Counted from the stretch's first letter, positions 36,614 to 45,285 are shown. The stretch: 64,000 bases of DNA from Pedobacter petrophilus (GCF_009674725.1 NZ_WKKH01000007.1:1-64000), one strand, 5' to 3'. Program-made: numbers and translations. The notes: generated by a model from the sequence alone, not told the origin.

Positions 36614-36647
36614 GCTTCACATAAGTCAGAATTGGCTTCGCGTAAGT
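36614..36647. promoter_or_regulatory. Direct repeats, candidate LytTR binding site
   Basis: On the minus strand ACTTACGCGAAGC (36635-36647) and ACTTATGTGAAGC (36614-36626) match at 11 of 13 positions and are offset by 21 bp, two helical turns. LytTR regulators (AgrA, ComE type) bind paired direct repeats with this spacing. It lies between the kinase start and the divergent small ORF at 36686. Confidence 0.6.
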
Positions 36648-36685
36648 TGATCTTTTTAAGTATTTCATCGGGCTAAGTTTCTTTT

Positions 36686-36835
36686 ATGAAAAGAATAATC
36701 GACTTAAAAAAAAGCAGAAAAACAGCCTTTGTTTTTCGCTCAATCAGAACTAGACTTGCCATCCAGACTGATCCTACAACCAGTACAATTACGGTTGTAA
36801 CAACGTTTACCACTCATTCACCTGGTGGTGACTAA
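36686..36835 (+). CDS. Putative small Thr-rich peptide opposite the LytTR/LytS genes
   Basis: This 49-codon frame encodes a basic N-terminal half (MKRIIDLKKSRKTAFVFRS) and a Thr/Ser/Val-rich C-terminal half (TDPTTSTITVVTTFTTHSPG, ending GD). It fills the gap between the regulator stop (36839) and the kinase start on the opposite strand. A 7/8 -7 box, TAAGTTTC (36674-36681), ends 4 nt before its ATG, and the LytTR-type direct repeats lie 26 bp further upstream, where an activator would bind. Composition suggests a secreted or modified peptide (leader plus Thr-rich core), but there is no Cys and no modification enzyme nearby. Coding status is unproven. Confidence 0.4.
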   Translation: MKRIIDLKKSRKTAFVFRSIRTRLAIQTDPTTSTITVVTTFTTHSPGGD

Positions 36836-36838
36836 CAG

Positions 36839-37579
36839 TTAGAGTCTTTTGGAGGTTAGAATATGCTGACCTACATATTCCATAAAAGCTGTTTTGTATT
36901 GCGGGCTCATTAGCACTTCGTATTTACCAAGATCGATCTTATGGCCATTGATTTCCTTGACGAAACCAGTGTTAATCATATACGACTTATGTACCCGGTA
37001 AAAGTGTTTGTTTTCATTTAACCGCTCTTCCATTTCCTTAATGGTCATGTACACCGAATAGTTGTTGTTGGTGGTGTAAATATGAACGTGGTTATTTGAG
37101 CCCTGTAAATAAATAATATCGGCTTTTAGTATTTTGGTAAGTTTGCCTCTTTCTCCATTAGTTCTGAGGAAAAATGCCTTATCGGTTTCGCTAACCACAT
37201 TTTGAGCATCATAATATTCTGTCACAATCTCATTTACCACTTCTGCAAAGTCGCCAATATTAAAAGGTTTCAAAAGATAGTGTTTCGCCCTTACTTTGAA
37301 AGCCTCCATTGCATATTCAGGGTAGGAGGTGGTAAAAATGATATTGTGACATTTATGTTTAAGGTTGTCTGCAAGCCTAAGACCAGACATCGCCGGCATA
37401 TCAATATCCATAAAGATGAGCTGTTTGTCGCGTTCTCTGCTGATGTCATAAAGCGCCTCTACAGGTCTAGTGTAGGTTTTATTAATTTTTAATCTTGGAA
37501 TCTCCGCAATATGATGTTCCAAAATGCTGATTGCTGTAGGGTCGTCATCAATGATGATGCAAGAGATAAAGTTTTTCAT
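36839..37579 (-). CDS. LytTR family response regulator
   Basis: This 246-residue response regulator has a receiver domain (1-120): acidic pocket DDD at 11-13, phosphoacceptor Asp58 in LIFMDIDMPAMSG, Thr in IIFTTSYPEYAMEAF, and Lys in HYLLKPF. The C-terminal LytTR DNA-binding domain (about 145-246) includes IIYLQGSNNHVHIYT and FYRVHKSYMINTGFVKEING. It is co-directional with the LytS kinase 250 bp downstream and probably forms its pair. The paired direct repeats in the gap between them are the best candidate target. Confidence 0.95.
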   Translation of the reverse strand: MKNFISCIIIDDDPTAISILEHHIAEIPRLKINKTYTRPVEALYDISRERDKQLIFMDIDMPAMSGLRLADNLKHKCHNIIFTTSYPEYAMEAFKVRAKHYLLKPFNIGDFAEVVNEIVTEYYDAQNVVSETDKAFFLRTNGERGKLTKILKADIIYLQGSNNHVHIYTTNNNYSVYMTIKEMEERLNENKHFYRVHKSYMINTGFVKEINGHKIDLGKYEVLMSPQYKTAFMEYVGQHILTSKRL

Positions 37580-37863
37580 GATGTCATGATTAGGTTAAAC
37601 AATTTAAATAAAATATTCTTTTCCGGAATGTTCTCAAAATCAGTTAGCGAAATACTGCACTGGCAACTAAATGGTTATATGATTTTTAATTTATGATAAT
37701 AAATAAACTTTAAAATTGTATTCAGCCGTTGCTTTTAAAACAAAAAAATGCAATTAAACTGAAACAAATAGTCTTCAATTTTATTATTCTCCAAAAGTGT
37801 AATGTACGACGATTTAAAAATACATTAATTAATGAGATTAATTGACGACTATTACTTACTTGT

Positions 37864-37895
37864 TTTGCTTCTTTTGATATAATTTATTATATTTG
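37864..37895 (+). promoter_or_regulatory. Strong Bacteroidota-type promoter of an orphan transcript
   Basis: TTTG (37864-37867), a 20-bp spacer and TATATTTG (37888-37895) match both consensus elements perfectly. No annotated gene follows closely; the next element is the structured region at 37921-38098. Start of transcription is expected near 37900. Confidence 0.65.
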
Positions 37896-37920
37896 AGTGA
37901 TATAAAAAGGTATTAATAAA

Positions 37921-38098
37921 AGAGTCTCGGCTACCAAATTCTCACAATTCACAGCCAACGAGACAATAGAATTAATGCCTATAGTGATATTTTGCGTACT
38001 TTTATACGTACTATAGATCTATAGGCTCTATTGTAAACCCGTTGGCAAGGCCGTGAGAAGCCTGGTAGAACGGTATTTAGAGCCTACTATAGTGCTCT
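37921..38098 (+). ncRNA. Candidate structured RNA: long imperfect hairpin
   Basis: Five nested complementary blocks form one extended hairpin: CTACCA (37931) with TGGTAG (38063), TTCTCAC (37939) with GTGAGAA (38053), GCCAACG (37954) with CGTTGGC (38040), CAATAGA (37964) with TCTATTG (38027), and GCCTATAG (37977) with CTATAGGC (38019). Small internal loops separate them. A second hairpin AGAGC/GCTCT (38079-38098) follows. A perfect promoter lies just upstream. It could be a stand-alone RNA such as a 6S-type RNA, or a 5' leader of the small frame at 38129. The family is not established. Confidence 0.6.
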
Positions 38099-38128
38099 TC
38101 ACTCCTCCAGGGCTCATAACATATAGTT

Positions 38129-38299
38129 ATGAGAAAACAGAATCTAAGTCAGACTAAAAAGTTCAACGCTGCTGAAGCGACAAGAGTTTTTTATGGCTTC
38201 TTTTTACTACACCGTTTTCCTCATACATTTCTTCATCTATCCTTGCCAGGTTTTTCATTTGACTGGCTTTATGCCTTAAAACCTAAAAATCCTGAATAA
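38129..38299 (+). CDS. Putative 56-residue protein downstream of the structured RNA
   Basis: The frame reads MRKQNLSQTKKFNAAEATRV and then an aromatic, hydrophobic middle (FYGFFLLHRFPHTF) and a polar end (LKPKNPE). It starts 30 nt after the second hairpin, and a strong terminator begins 9 nt after its stop, which fits an mRNA made from the promoter at 37864. I know no homologue. The ATG is flanked by a TAAC/GTTA inverted repeat. It may also be a chance frame within a non-coding transcript. Confidence 0.3.
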   Translation: MRKQNLSQTKKFNAAEATRVFYGFFLLHRFPHTFLHLSLPGFSFDWLYALKPKNPE

Positions 38300-38307
38300 C
38301 TAATCTA

Positions 38308-38373
38308 GGCAGGCTAACCTTTATGGTAATGATGAAATAGGTACTTTATTGTTAGCTTGCCTTTCTCTTTTTT
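38308..38373 (+). terminator. Terminator of the orphan transcription unit
   Basis: GGCAGGCTAAC (38308-38318) pairs with GTTAGCTTGCC (38351-38361) over 11 positions with one G-U, with a 32-nt loop, followed by TTTCTCTTTTTT. Confidence 0.8.
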
Positions 38374-38610
38374 GATGGATCATTTGATCCTGTCTCCCTG
38401 TAGTATATCCCCAAATAGTTTTGATTTTGTTTAAAAAATAAATGGCTTTGCTGTAAGGGGATTGGTATGTCCTGATTTTTCAGGTAGGATTTTTTCCTGG
38501 ATGTGAACATCGTCCGCGAAGGATGTTGCATCTATGGGTAGGGGCTGCTATGGATTTTATTTCCGGCTGTCCCTGCTTCTGACTCTTATTTATTTAATAT
38601 ATCGTAACCA

Positions 38611-38925
38611 ATGATGAAGTCTGATCAACGTTATCTGCCACTTTTTTTTCTTTGTTGGGCCTTTCTATTTGGTCCTTTTGTATTGCTGAGTGTTTTTAAG
38701 AATCAGCGAAACGAAAAAGCAGCTGAGGTTACGGCTTCTGGTTACAGGGCTGTTAAATATACTCAAAGTAGGAGACAGGTTTTCAAGACTACAAAATCTA
38801 AATGGGATACAGATAGGAGGCAATGCTTTATCAGATTTTCTTTTGTGCATTGCTGTAGGGAGGCAAGGTCAACAACGCTTTATTGGTTAAAGGAAAACCA
38901 ACAAGCAACACCTGAAGAGAGATAG
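38611..38925 (+). CDS. Possible small membrane-anchored protein
   Basis: This is a 104-codon frame with an N-terminal hydrophobic segment (YLPLFFLCWAFLFGPFVLL) followed by a basic tail. No family is recognised, codon use is not convincing, and overlapping frames look equally open. It lies in the roughly 800-bp stretch 38374-39178, which has several short hairpins (GGATCATTTGATCC at 38377, CCTGATTTTTCAGG near 38472) and no other gene. Kept only as a weak possibility. Confidence 0.2.
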   Translation: MMKSDQRYLPLFFLCWAFLFGPFVLLSVFKNQRNEKAAEVTASGYRAVKYTQSRRQVFKTTKSKWDTDRRQCFIRFSFVHCCREARSTTLYWLKENQQATPEER

Positions 38926-39178
38926 ACAATTCCGTAGGATTGGCTGTATACATTGAAGCCTTAGTCGCTTGTCTGAACCGCTGATGTTTACTCCTCTTAT
39001 TTAACCTATTCACTAACTATAAATCTATCTGGCCATTACCGTACAGAATGCTCCTGTCGCTTCTTTGAAATGAATGGTGCTAAAAAAGGCAATTCTCAAA
39101 GCAGGCAAGGCTTCTTAAATGTACTTTCCAAGACCTTCGTGTCAGTGTGCTATGCATGTGGACAGACTTACCAAATTA

Positions 39179-39790
39179 ATGATGATTAAAAATATATTCT
39201 TTTGTTTACTGGTGCTTTTAAGCACTATTGAAGCTGTTTCTGCGCAATCCATAGTGCAGAATAAAATTTTTCCTGTTCCGGTAGGAGGGCAACTTCCTAA
39301 GTCTTTCTGGACTTATAAGCATTCCATGTTACAGCAGGGAACCCCAGGTGCGTATTCGCTTTATTCAGATAAAGGGAAATTAATTATTCTGGATTTTTGG
39401 GCTACCTGGTGTGGCTCGTGTATTAAACGGTTTCCGGAATTGGCTGAAATTGAAAAGGCATTTCCCGGAAAGGTGAGAGTGCTATTGGTTAATTCGGTAG
39501 GCACCGGAGATACGCAAGAATCGCTGATCTCAAAATTCAAATCCGGATCCAAAGCTTTTTCGGCAACAGCGTTATCAGTGATAATCGCTGATACGGTTTT
39601 TCTCCGGACTTTTCCACACCAGGCGCTTCCACATTACGTATGGATTGCCGACGGTGGGGTGCGGGCAATAACTACGGCTGAACTTTTAACCGTTGAAAAT
39701 GTCCGATTACTCCTTGAGCATATGGATACTTTGAATAGCCGAAGGAAAAATATCGATGCATTAAGAACTAAAAATAAGTTAAGACGATGA
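39179..39790 (+). CDS. TlpA-like thioredoxin-fold protein
   Basis: From the ATG at 39179 the protein has 203 residues with a signal peptide (MMIKNIFFCLLVLLSTIEAV, then SAQ). The thioredoxin domain includes LIILDFWATWCGSCIKRFPE with the redox CxxC (Cys-Gly-Ser-Cys) and a cis-Pro region QALPHYVWI. It acts in the periplasm as a disulfide reductase or similar. The SusC gene starts 4 bp before its stop, so it heads a TlpA-SusC-SusD operon. In Bacteroidota such operons are common, and the TlpA substrate is unknown. Confidence 0.88.
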   Translation: MMIKNIFFCLLVLLSTIEAVSAQSIVQNKIFPVPVGGQLPKSFWTYKHSMLQQGTPGAYSLYSDKGKLIILDFWATWCGSCIKRFPELAEIEKAFPGKVRVLLVNSVGTGDTQESLISKFKSGSKAFSATALSVIIADTVFLRTFPHQALPHYVWIADGGVRAITTAELLTVENVRLLLEHMDTLNSRRKNIDALRTKNKLRR

Positions 39791-42700
39791 AACGGATAAA
39801 TAGCTTTTACAAAAAACACGAGAAAACAAGTTTCTTGCTCTTAATTTCGATATTTATACTGTTAATAGTGAGCTTATGCCTGTCTGCAACAGCACAAGAG
39901 CGCCTGAATGGAATAGTTTTAGGCGTAGACGGTAAGCCGCTTGAAGGGATTACTATCCGTTCTAATAAGGGTACCACGACAGTCTCTTCAAATGAAGGTG
40001 AATTTTCGCTCCCTCTTGGAATGGGAAGGCACAAAATTAGCTTTTCGCGGTTAAACACTATTGAGTTAGACACCGTTATATCGATACCTTTCAACGGGAT
40101 GTTTAAAGTTACACTCGCATTGGATGATCGGCAGTTGCAGACGGTTGAGGTGAGCACCGGTTATCAGCGCTTACCTAAAGAACGGGCAACCGGTTCTTTT
40201 GCCCAGGTGTCTGGCAAAATGCTTGCCGAACAGGTAGCTACAGATATTATTGGCAGGCTGGAGGGAATGGTGAGCGGATATAGTGTAGACCGCAAGAGTA
40301 ACGGAGGTGGAGGGTACGGAATCATCATCAGGGGGATTAGTACCCTTCGTGGAATCCGTGCACCGCTGATTGTACTCGATAATTTCCCTTATGAAGGGGA
40401 TATAAATAACATCAACCCAAATGATATAGAAAGTGTTACCATACTAAAAGATGCAGCTGCTGCTTCAATCTGGGGTGCCCGGGCAGGAAATGGGGTGGTG
40501 GTAATCACCTCTAAAAAAGCTAAATTCAATGCGCCACTAAAGGTTTCCTTTTCAGGAAGTTTTAAGGTCACAGATCAACCCGACCTGTTTTATCAGAATA
40601 AAATTGGTGTGGGAGATTTTATAGATGTTGAAAATTATCTTTTCGACCAGGGATACTACAATAATGTAGAAACAGCTGCAGATAAGTTTGCACTTTCAGA
40701 AGTAGTAGAGCTGCGTATTGCAGCAAGGGATGGACGACTTTCTGCACAGGAAACTGCAAGGCAAATGGATCTCCTCAGGGGATACGACTTGCGTTCAGAT
40801 CTTAACCAATATGTGTTTTCTAAGGCAACAGCGCAGCAGTATTCATTAGGTTTAAGCGGCGGCAGTGCAAAGAGGAACTGGTTAGTTTCTTTCGGAGCTG
40901 ATCGAAACACAGGGTCGTTAGGTAATCCATTTAACAGGTATAGCCTTAAGGCTGAGCAAAACATTAAGGTAACAAATAAGCTGATGCTTGGCGGAAGCTT
41001 AATGTTGACACATTCTCTCACAGGGAGAGGGAGGGAAGATGTATCCGGCTTAAATACCTCAACCGGCAGCCTTCCGCCTTACACCCGCCTGTCAGATGGA
41101 GATGGTAATCCGCTTGCAGTAATGAGGGATTACAGGGCTTCCTATCTTGCTAATGTTGGTGGTGGAAACCTTCTAGACTGGCAGTATTTTCCGTTGGAAG
41201 ATTATAAAAGTGTTACCGGTGCCAATAGGGTTAACGCTGTTTTGGCATCGTTCAGAGCAGGTTATCAGCTTATGGATTGGTTAAAATTGACGGCAAGTTA
41301 CCAGTTCGAGCAGCAGGATAGCCAGAACAATACGAATTATCTGGAAGGAAGTTACTTCACAAGAAATCTCGTTAACTTATTTTCTACTGTTGATGCAAAC
41401 GGAATATTTAAAAGAAACATTCCATCCGGAACGATCAGAGATCGTGGGCTTTCCCTGCTTACGGCACACAATGGTCGTGGACAAGTTGATATTAATAAAA
41501 CATTTGGCCGCCATTCCATTGTTGGCCTAGCTGGTGCAGAAATCAGGAGCACTGCTGTGGATGGAGAAAATAAACGGGTTTATGGTGTAAACGAGTCGAC
41601 GCTTACTTCGGGAGTAGTGGATTATGTAAACGCTTACCGAACTTTTATCAACGGTGCAAATGCTTTTGTGCCTAATGTAGATAGCTTCTCAGGTTCGATA
41701 TCTCGTTTTGTTTCTCTTTTTGCCAACGCGGCCTACACTTATGATGAACGTTATACGGTTTCGTTAAGCGGAAGAAGGGATGCTTCCAATTTATTTGGGT
41801 TAGCCACCAACGACAAGTGGAACCCGCTATTTTCTTCAGGGCTGGCCTGGAATATCAGTAGGGAAAAGTTTTATAAATCTGCTTTGCTACCGCTGTTGAA
41901 ATTGAGAATGACATTTGGAGCCAGTGGAAATACCGATCCGAAAGGATCTGCCGCCACTTCCATCATTTTCTCCAGTATTAATTCACCTTACACCCAATCA
42001 CCCTATGCAATCTTTAATAATTTTAATAACCCGGAGTTGAAATGGGAGCGGATTTATATGTTTAATGCCGGGCTTGATTTTGGTTTCAAAGGGGACAGGA
42101 TAAAGGGAAGTGTTGAGGTATTTAGAAAAAAATCTATTGACCTTTTGGCCCTAAACCCCATTGATCTAACTGCAGGAATCGGGTATACGGTAGTTAAAAA
42201 TTCAGGTTCTATACAAGGAGATGGTCTGGATTTGGAGATCAATACCATAAATACAACCGGGAAATTTTTATGGTCTAGTGACTTTTTCTTTAATTATTAT
42301 AAAGATAAAGTAGTCAAAAATTATATGGGGGCTTTTAACGGGCGTGGGTTGGTAGCCGGTAATCTTTCTTCCGCAGGGATCGTTGGTTATCCGTTATTCA
42401 GCATGTTCTCTTATAAGTGGGCAGGCCTTGATCCGAAAACTGGCGATCCGCAGGGGACACAGGCAGGTGTAGTGAACAAAAATTATTCTTCATTGATCGG
42501 TACTTCGCTGCGTTTGGAAGATATGGTGTATCACGGATCAGCACTTCCTGTTTTTTCCGGAGCACTGGGAAATAGTTTCTCTTACGGCCGCTTTAATGCC
42601 AGCATCAGGTTAAGCTACAAGCTGGGCTATTATTTCAGGAAGCCATCCCTAAGTTATACATCACTTTTTGTTGGGCGGAACGGCAATGGAGCATTCGCCT

Positions 42701-43023
42701 CACGTTGGCAAAAGCCGGGTGATGAAAGTTTTACGGATGTTCCAAGTATGGTTTATCCTGCTTCATCCAGTAGAGATGAATTTTATTTTGGATCGGAGGT
42801 AAATGTACTCAAGGGAGACCATATACGTCTTCAGTATATTAATATTGGCTTTGATATTTTAGGTCATAATACTAAAAATAAATTCCTTTCGCAGGCAAAT
42901 ATTTTTATAGTGGCTTCCAACCTCGGGATTATCTGGCGGGAGAACCGTGAGCATATAGATCCGGATTTTGCCGCTATTCCTGACCCGAAGAGCATTGCAA
43001 TCGGTTTTAAAACTAATTTATAA
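39787..43023 (+). CDS. SusC/RagA family TonB-linked outer membrane protein
   Basis: This 1078-residue TonB-dependent transporter has an uncleaved-looking long signal region (to about SATAQ, residue 36), a carboxypeptidase-regulatory-like domain (about 38-110), the plug with the SusC signature (GVVVITSKKAK, VTILKDAAAASIWGARAGNG), and a 22-strand barrel ending in IAIGFKTNL. It overlaps the TlpA gene by 4 bp and precedes SusD by 10 bp. SusCD pairs import oligosaccharides or peptides. The absence of any glycosidase here leaves the substrate open, and the TlpA link hints at a non-carbohydrate ligand. Confidence 0.95.
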   Translation: MKRINSFYKKHEKTSFLLLISIFILLIVSLCLSATAQERLNGIVLGVDGKPLEGITIRSNKGTTTVSSNEGEFSLPLGMGRHKISFSRLNTIELDTVISIPFNGMFKVTLALDDRQLQTVEVSTGYQRLPKERATGSFAQVSGKMLAEQVATDIIGRLEGMVSGYSVDRKSNGGGGYGIIIRGISTLRGIRAPLIVLDNFPYEGDINNINPNDIESVTILKDAAAASIWGARAGNGVVVITSKKAKFNAPLKVSFSGSFKVTDQPDLFYQNKIGVGDFIDVENYLFDQGYYNNVETAADKFALSEVVELRIAARDGRLSAQETARQMDLLRGYDLRSDLNQYVFSKATAQQYSLGLSGGSAKRNWLVSFGADRNTGSLGNPFNRYSLKAEQNIKVTNKLMLGGSLMLTHSLTGRGREDVSGLNTSTGSLPPYTRLSDGDGNPLAVMRDYRASYLANVGGGNLLDWQYFPLEDYKSVTGANRVNAVLASFRAGYQLMDWLKLTASYQFEQQDSQNNTNYLEGSYFTRNLVNLFSTVDANGIFKRNIPSGTIRDRGLSLLTAHNGRGQVDINKTFGRHSIVGLAGAEIRSTAVDGENKRVYGVNESTLTSGVVDYVNAYRTFINGANAFVPNVDSFSGSISRFVSLFANAAYTYDERYTVSLSGRRDASNLFGLATNDKWNPLFSSGLAWNISREKFYKSALLPLLKLRMTFGASGNTDPKGSAATSIIFSSINSPYTQSPYAIFNNFNNPELKWERIYMFNAGLDFGFKGDRIKGSVEVFRKKSIDLLALNPIDLTAGIGYTVVKNSGSIQGDGLDLEINTINTTGKFLWSSDFFFNYYKDKVVKNYMGAFNGRGLVAGNLSSAGIVGYPLFSMFSYKWAGLDPKTGDPQGTQAGVVNKNYSSLIGTSLRLEDMVYHGSALPVFSGALGNSFSYGRFNASIRLSYKLGYYFRKPSLSYTSLFVGRNGNGAFASRWQKPGDESFTDVPSMVYPASSSRDEFYFGSEVNVLKGDHIRLQYINIGFDILGHNTKNKFLSQANIFIVASNLGIIWRENREHIDPDFAAIPDPKSIAIGFKTNL

Positions 43024-43033
43024 GCATAACACC

Positions 43034-44377
43034 ATGAAAAAATACTACTATATTATTCTGCCTTTGCTTTTGGCACTGGCTTCCTGTAAGAAATTTTTGG
43101 AGGAGAAATCAGATAGTTCGATTGCCCTCGCCGAAACCCTGGCAGATCAACAATCACTTTTAGATCATTACCAGGTGCTTAACCAGGCAGATGGGAATGC
43201 TGCGGAGATAAGTTCGACCGATTTTTACCTCACCGATACCGATTTCTTGTCCAGGCTGGAGAATGAACGAAACATGTATACCTGGCAACGGACGAATATC
43301 TTTTTGCCAGAGATTAATGAATGGGGAAATAATTACAGGGCCGTTTACAGGGCCAACAGCGTGATTGAGAATCTTGGAAAAATACAGCGGAACACTGCAA
43401 ATACCTCCCAATGGGACAATGTTAGTGGTCAGGCTCACTATTATCGCGCAAAGAATATTCTTAAGACCCTATTTGTATGGGCTCCTGCTTATGACGCCGC
43501 CTCGGCAGCACAGGATCTGGGTGTTCCGCTCAGAACCGGTTCAGATTTCAATGTACCGTCAGTCCGGGCAAGTGTAGAAGAAGGGTATTCACAGGTGATT
43601 TCAGATCTAAAGGTTTCGATACGGCAACTGCCGCCCGTTGCGGTTCACGTGATGAGGCCATCAAGGGCGGCGGCCTTTGGTCTTCTTGCCAGGACCCTGG
43701 TAACCATGCGAAGGTACAGCGAAGCTTATCTTTACGCCGACTCTTCGCTACAGCTAAAAAGTAGTTTAATGGATTTTAATACGCTCAATGCAGCCGCTAC
43801 GCTGCCCATTCCACAATTTAATGTTGAGGTACTTCATGATAGTTACTTTACCGGTGTTCCGTTATCAAACGTAAGGGCGAAGACTGATCCTCAACTCTTT
43901 ACCCAATATGAACTTAATGATCTGCGTAGAACTGTTTTCTTCAATGATAATAAAAACGGGACTTATGGTTTTAAAGGAAGTTATGAGGGATTCACTACAT
44001 TTTTTGCCGGGGTGGCTGTTGATGAAGTTTTACTAATCAGAGCTGAATGTCTTGCCAGGCTGAACAGGCTGCCCGAAGCCTTAGCGGATCTCAACAAACT
44101 TCTTCGAAACCGTTATAAGAGAAATACATTTATTGACAGAAATAGTTCTAACCAGGACGCGGTTATTGATATGGTACTGAATGAACGGAGAAAGGAGCTG
44201 TTAATGAGGGGATTAAGATGGGCAGATGTGAAACGGTTAAATAAAGAAGGTGCGGGGATTAGTTTGACAAGAACTGTAAACGGGAAAACATATGTTCTTG
44301 TACCCAATTCCTCTGGATTTGTGCTACCTATTCCAGAATCAGTAATTGAAATTTCGGGCATGCAGCAAAATCCGTAA
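43034..44377 (+). CDS. RagB/SusD family nutrient-binding lipoprotein
   Basis: From the ATG at 43034 this is a 447-residue lipoprotein with lipobox LALASCKKF (Cys at residue 19 or so). An upstream frame extension lies inside susC and is discarded. SusD-like alpha-helical repeats follow, with typical end motifs NERRKELLMRGLRWADVKRL and FVLPIPESVIEIS. It caps the preceding SusC barrel at the outer membrane. It is somewhat shorter than carbohydrate-type SusD proteins (about 520-560), which fits a different ligand class. A terminator follows. Confidence 0.93.
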   Translation: MKKYYYIILPLLLALASCKKFLEEKSDSSIALAETLADQQSLLDHYQVLNQADGNAAEISSTDFYLTDTDFLSRLENERNMYTWQRTNIFLPEINEWGNNYRAVYRANSVIENLGKIQRNTANTSQWDNVSGQAHYYRAKNILKTLFVWAPAYDAASAAQDLGVPLRTGSDFNVPSVRASVEEGYSQVISDLKVSIRQLPPVAVHVMRPSRAAAFGLLARTLVTMRRYSEAYLYADSSLQLKSSLMDFNTLNAAATLPIPQFNVEVLHDSYFTGVPLSNVRAKTDPQLFTQYELNDLRRTVFFNDNKNGTYGFKGSYEGFTTFFAGVAVDEVLLIRAECLARLNRLPEALADLNKLLRNRYKRNTFIDRNSSNQDAVIDMVLNERRKELLMRGLRWADVKRLNKEGAGISLTRTVNGKTYVLVPNSSGFVLPIPESVIEISGMQQNP

Positions 44378-44387
44378 TCGGAAAAGG

Positions 44388-44421
44388 TGCCAGGCAATCT
44401 GCTACCTGGCATCTTTCCATT
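44388..44421 (+). terminator. Terminator after the TlpA-SusC-SusD operon
   Basis: TGCCAGG/CCTGGCA form a 7-bp stem with a 10-nt loop, then TCTTTCCATTTT. It lies directly against the convergent gene's stop. Confidence 0.65.
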
Positions 44422-44724
44422 TTAATCTCTGGTTGATCTGATTTCTGGCGAAGCCATTACTTTCTCAGCAGTAGGGTTACTTTGAAGATAAGATGAAAGC
44501 GATCCTGTTACTTCGATAGTGCAGGGAAGTATATCTTCCTCACTACAACTAAAAGATGGTGCTGTTGAAACAGTTTCCCAAGAGCTTTCATCTTGAATCA
44601 GACCATTATCTGTTTTGTAATGATACAGGGTTCCAAAAGTTGAAGCAGTGAAAGCACTTTGAGTGATAATAAGGCCGAATCCTAATACAAGGGCTACAAG
44701 ACCTGAATTGATTTTTTTTAACAT
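44422..44724 (-). CDS. Small exported protein (DUF6520-like)
   Basis: This 100-residue protein has a signal peptide (MLKKINSGLVALVLGFGLII, cleavage near TQSAFTAS). The mature part is polar with two Cys (FSCSEEDILPCTIE). It resembles short secreted Bacteroidota proteins (DUF6520 type) that travel with MauE/DoxX and SusCD genes. No function is known. It lies 117 bp downstream of the MauE-like gene on the same strand, so the two may be co-transcribed. Confidence 0.7.
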   Translation of the reverse strand: MLKKINSGLVALVLGFGLIITQSAFTASTFGTLYHYKTDNGLIQDESSWETVSTAPSFSCSEEDILPCTIEVTGSLSSYLQSNPTAEKVMASPEIRSTRD

Positions 44725-44841
44725 GTTATTTAGTTTGAGTTTCTGCTTATTTAATAGGGCTTAAGCAGTTGGCCCATCTGTCCTCTTCGGTGGCCGTCGG
44801 ACTTGGTTTAGTTGGATTAGGGCTAGCCGGGCCCTTTTTAG

Positions 44842-45285
44842 TTAAACCTCTTTGTCACTTGCCTCCCGCTTTGGTTTAATAAATAGTGAACTAATTGCTA
44901 GCATTAAAAAAACAAGGTTAAATAGGAGGTGGCCTTTCCATCCCAGCGCACGGATTACTCCACCACAACTACAGGGAACGTTTGGAAAATATCCAATAAT
45001 AATCAGTAACACATAGCCTGTAAAGGTGGAAATAAGTAAAAGGGAGAGTATTAGTCCAATTTTGTTTGTTTTTGGAAACAATAATAAGATTACGGCCAAT
45101 AATTCAACAATAGGTAAAATGTACATAAGTACAACTGATATTTCAGCGCTAAATACCTGGCGGTGCATTTCCATCGTATAGGCTCCAAAGTTAGCCAGTT
45201 TGCTTCCTGCGGTGTAAGTCCATAGCAAGATAAATGCTCCGGAGATCACCTGTGATGCATAATATGAATACCTAGTGCCACTCAT
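44842..45285 (-). CDS. MauE/DoxX-like membrane protein
   Basis: This 147-residue protein has four membrane helices (about 8-28, 48-66, 72-95, 115-135). Family features are FILLWTYTAGSKLANF at helix 1 and ILPIVELLAVILLLF at helix 2. A Cys pair on the short outer loop (FPNVPCSCGGVIRALGW) resembles the redox-associated MauE group. MauE-type proteins help disulfide formation or electron transfer for partner proteins. The thioredoxin-like TlpA gene nearby strengthens a redox theme. Confidence 0.85.
   Translation of the reverse strand: MSGTRYSYYASQVISGAFILLWTYTAGSKLANFGAYTMEMHRQVFSAEISVVLMYILPIVELLAVILLLFPKTNKIGLILSLLLISTFTGYVLLIIIGYFPNVPCSCGGVIRALGWKGHLLFNLVFLMLAISSLFIKPKREASDKEV

Noticed and set aside
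36740..36817. 25-codon Cys-containing minus-strand frame (MSGKRCYNRNCTGC start)
   Set aside because: Tempting as a peptide, but very short, with no promoter; the plus-strand frame at 36686 has a better-placed promoter and operator.
37921..38098. Definite identification of the hairpin as 6S RNA
   Set aside because: The extended hairpin shape and promoter fit, but I cannot confirm the sequence signature of the Bacteroidota 6S family without a covariance search, so it is reported only as a candidate RNA.
44747..44841. Coding-like tail after the MauE gene (ASPNPTKPSPTATEEDRWAN)
   Set aside because: It is in a different frame from MauE, has no start codon, and needs a frameshift to be used; more likely chance or a decayed extension.
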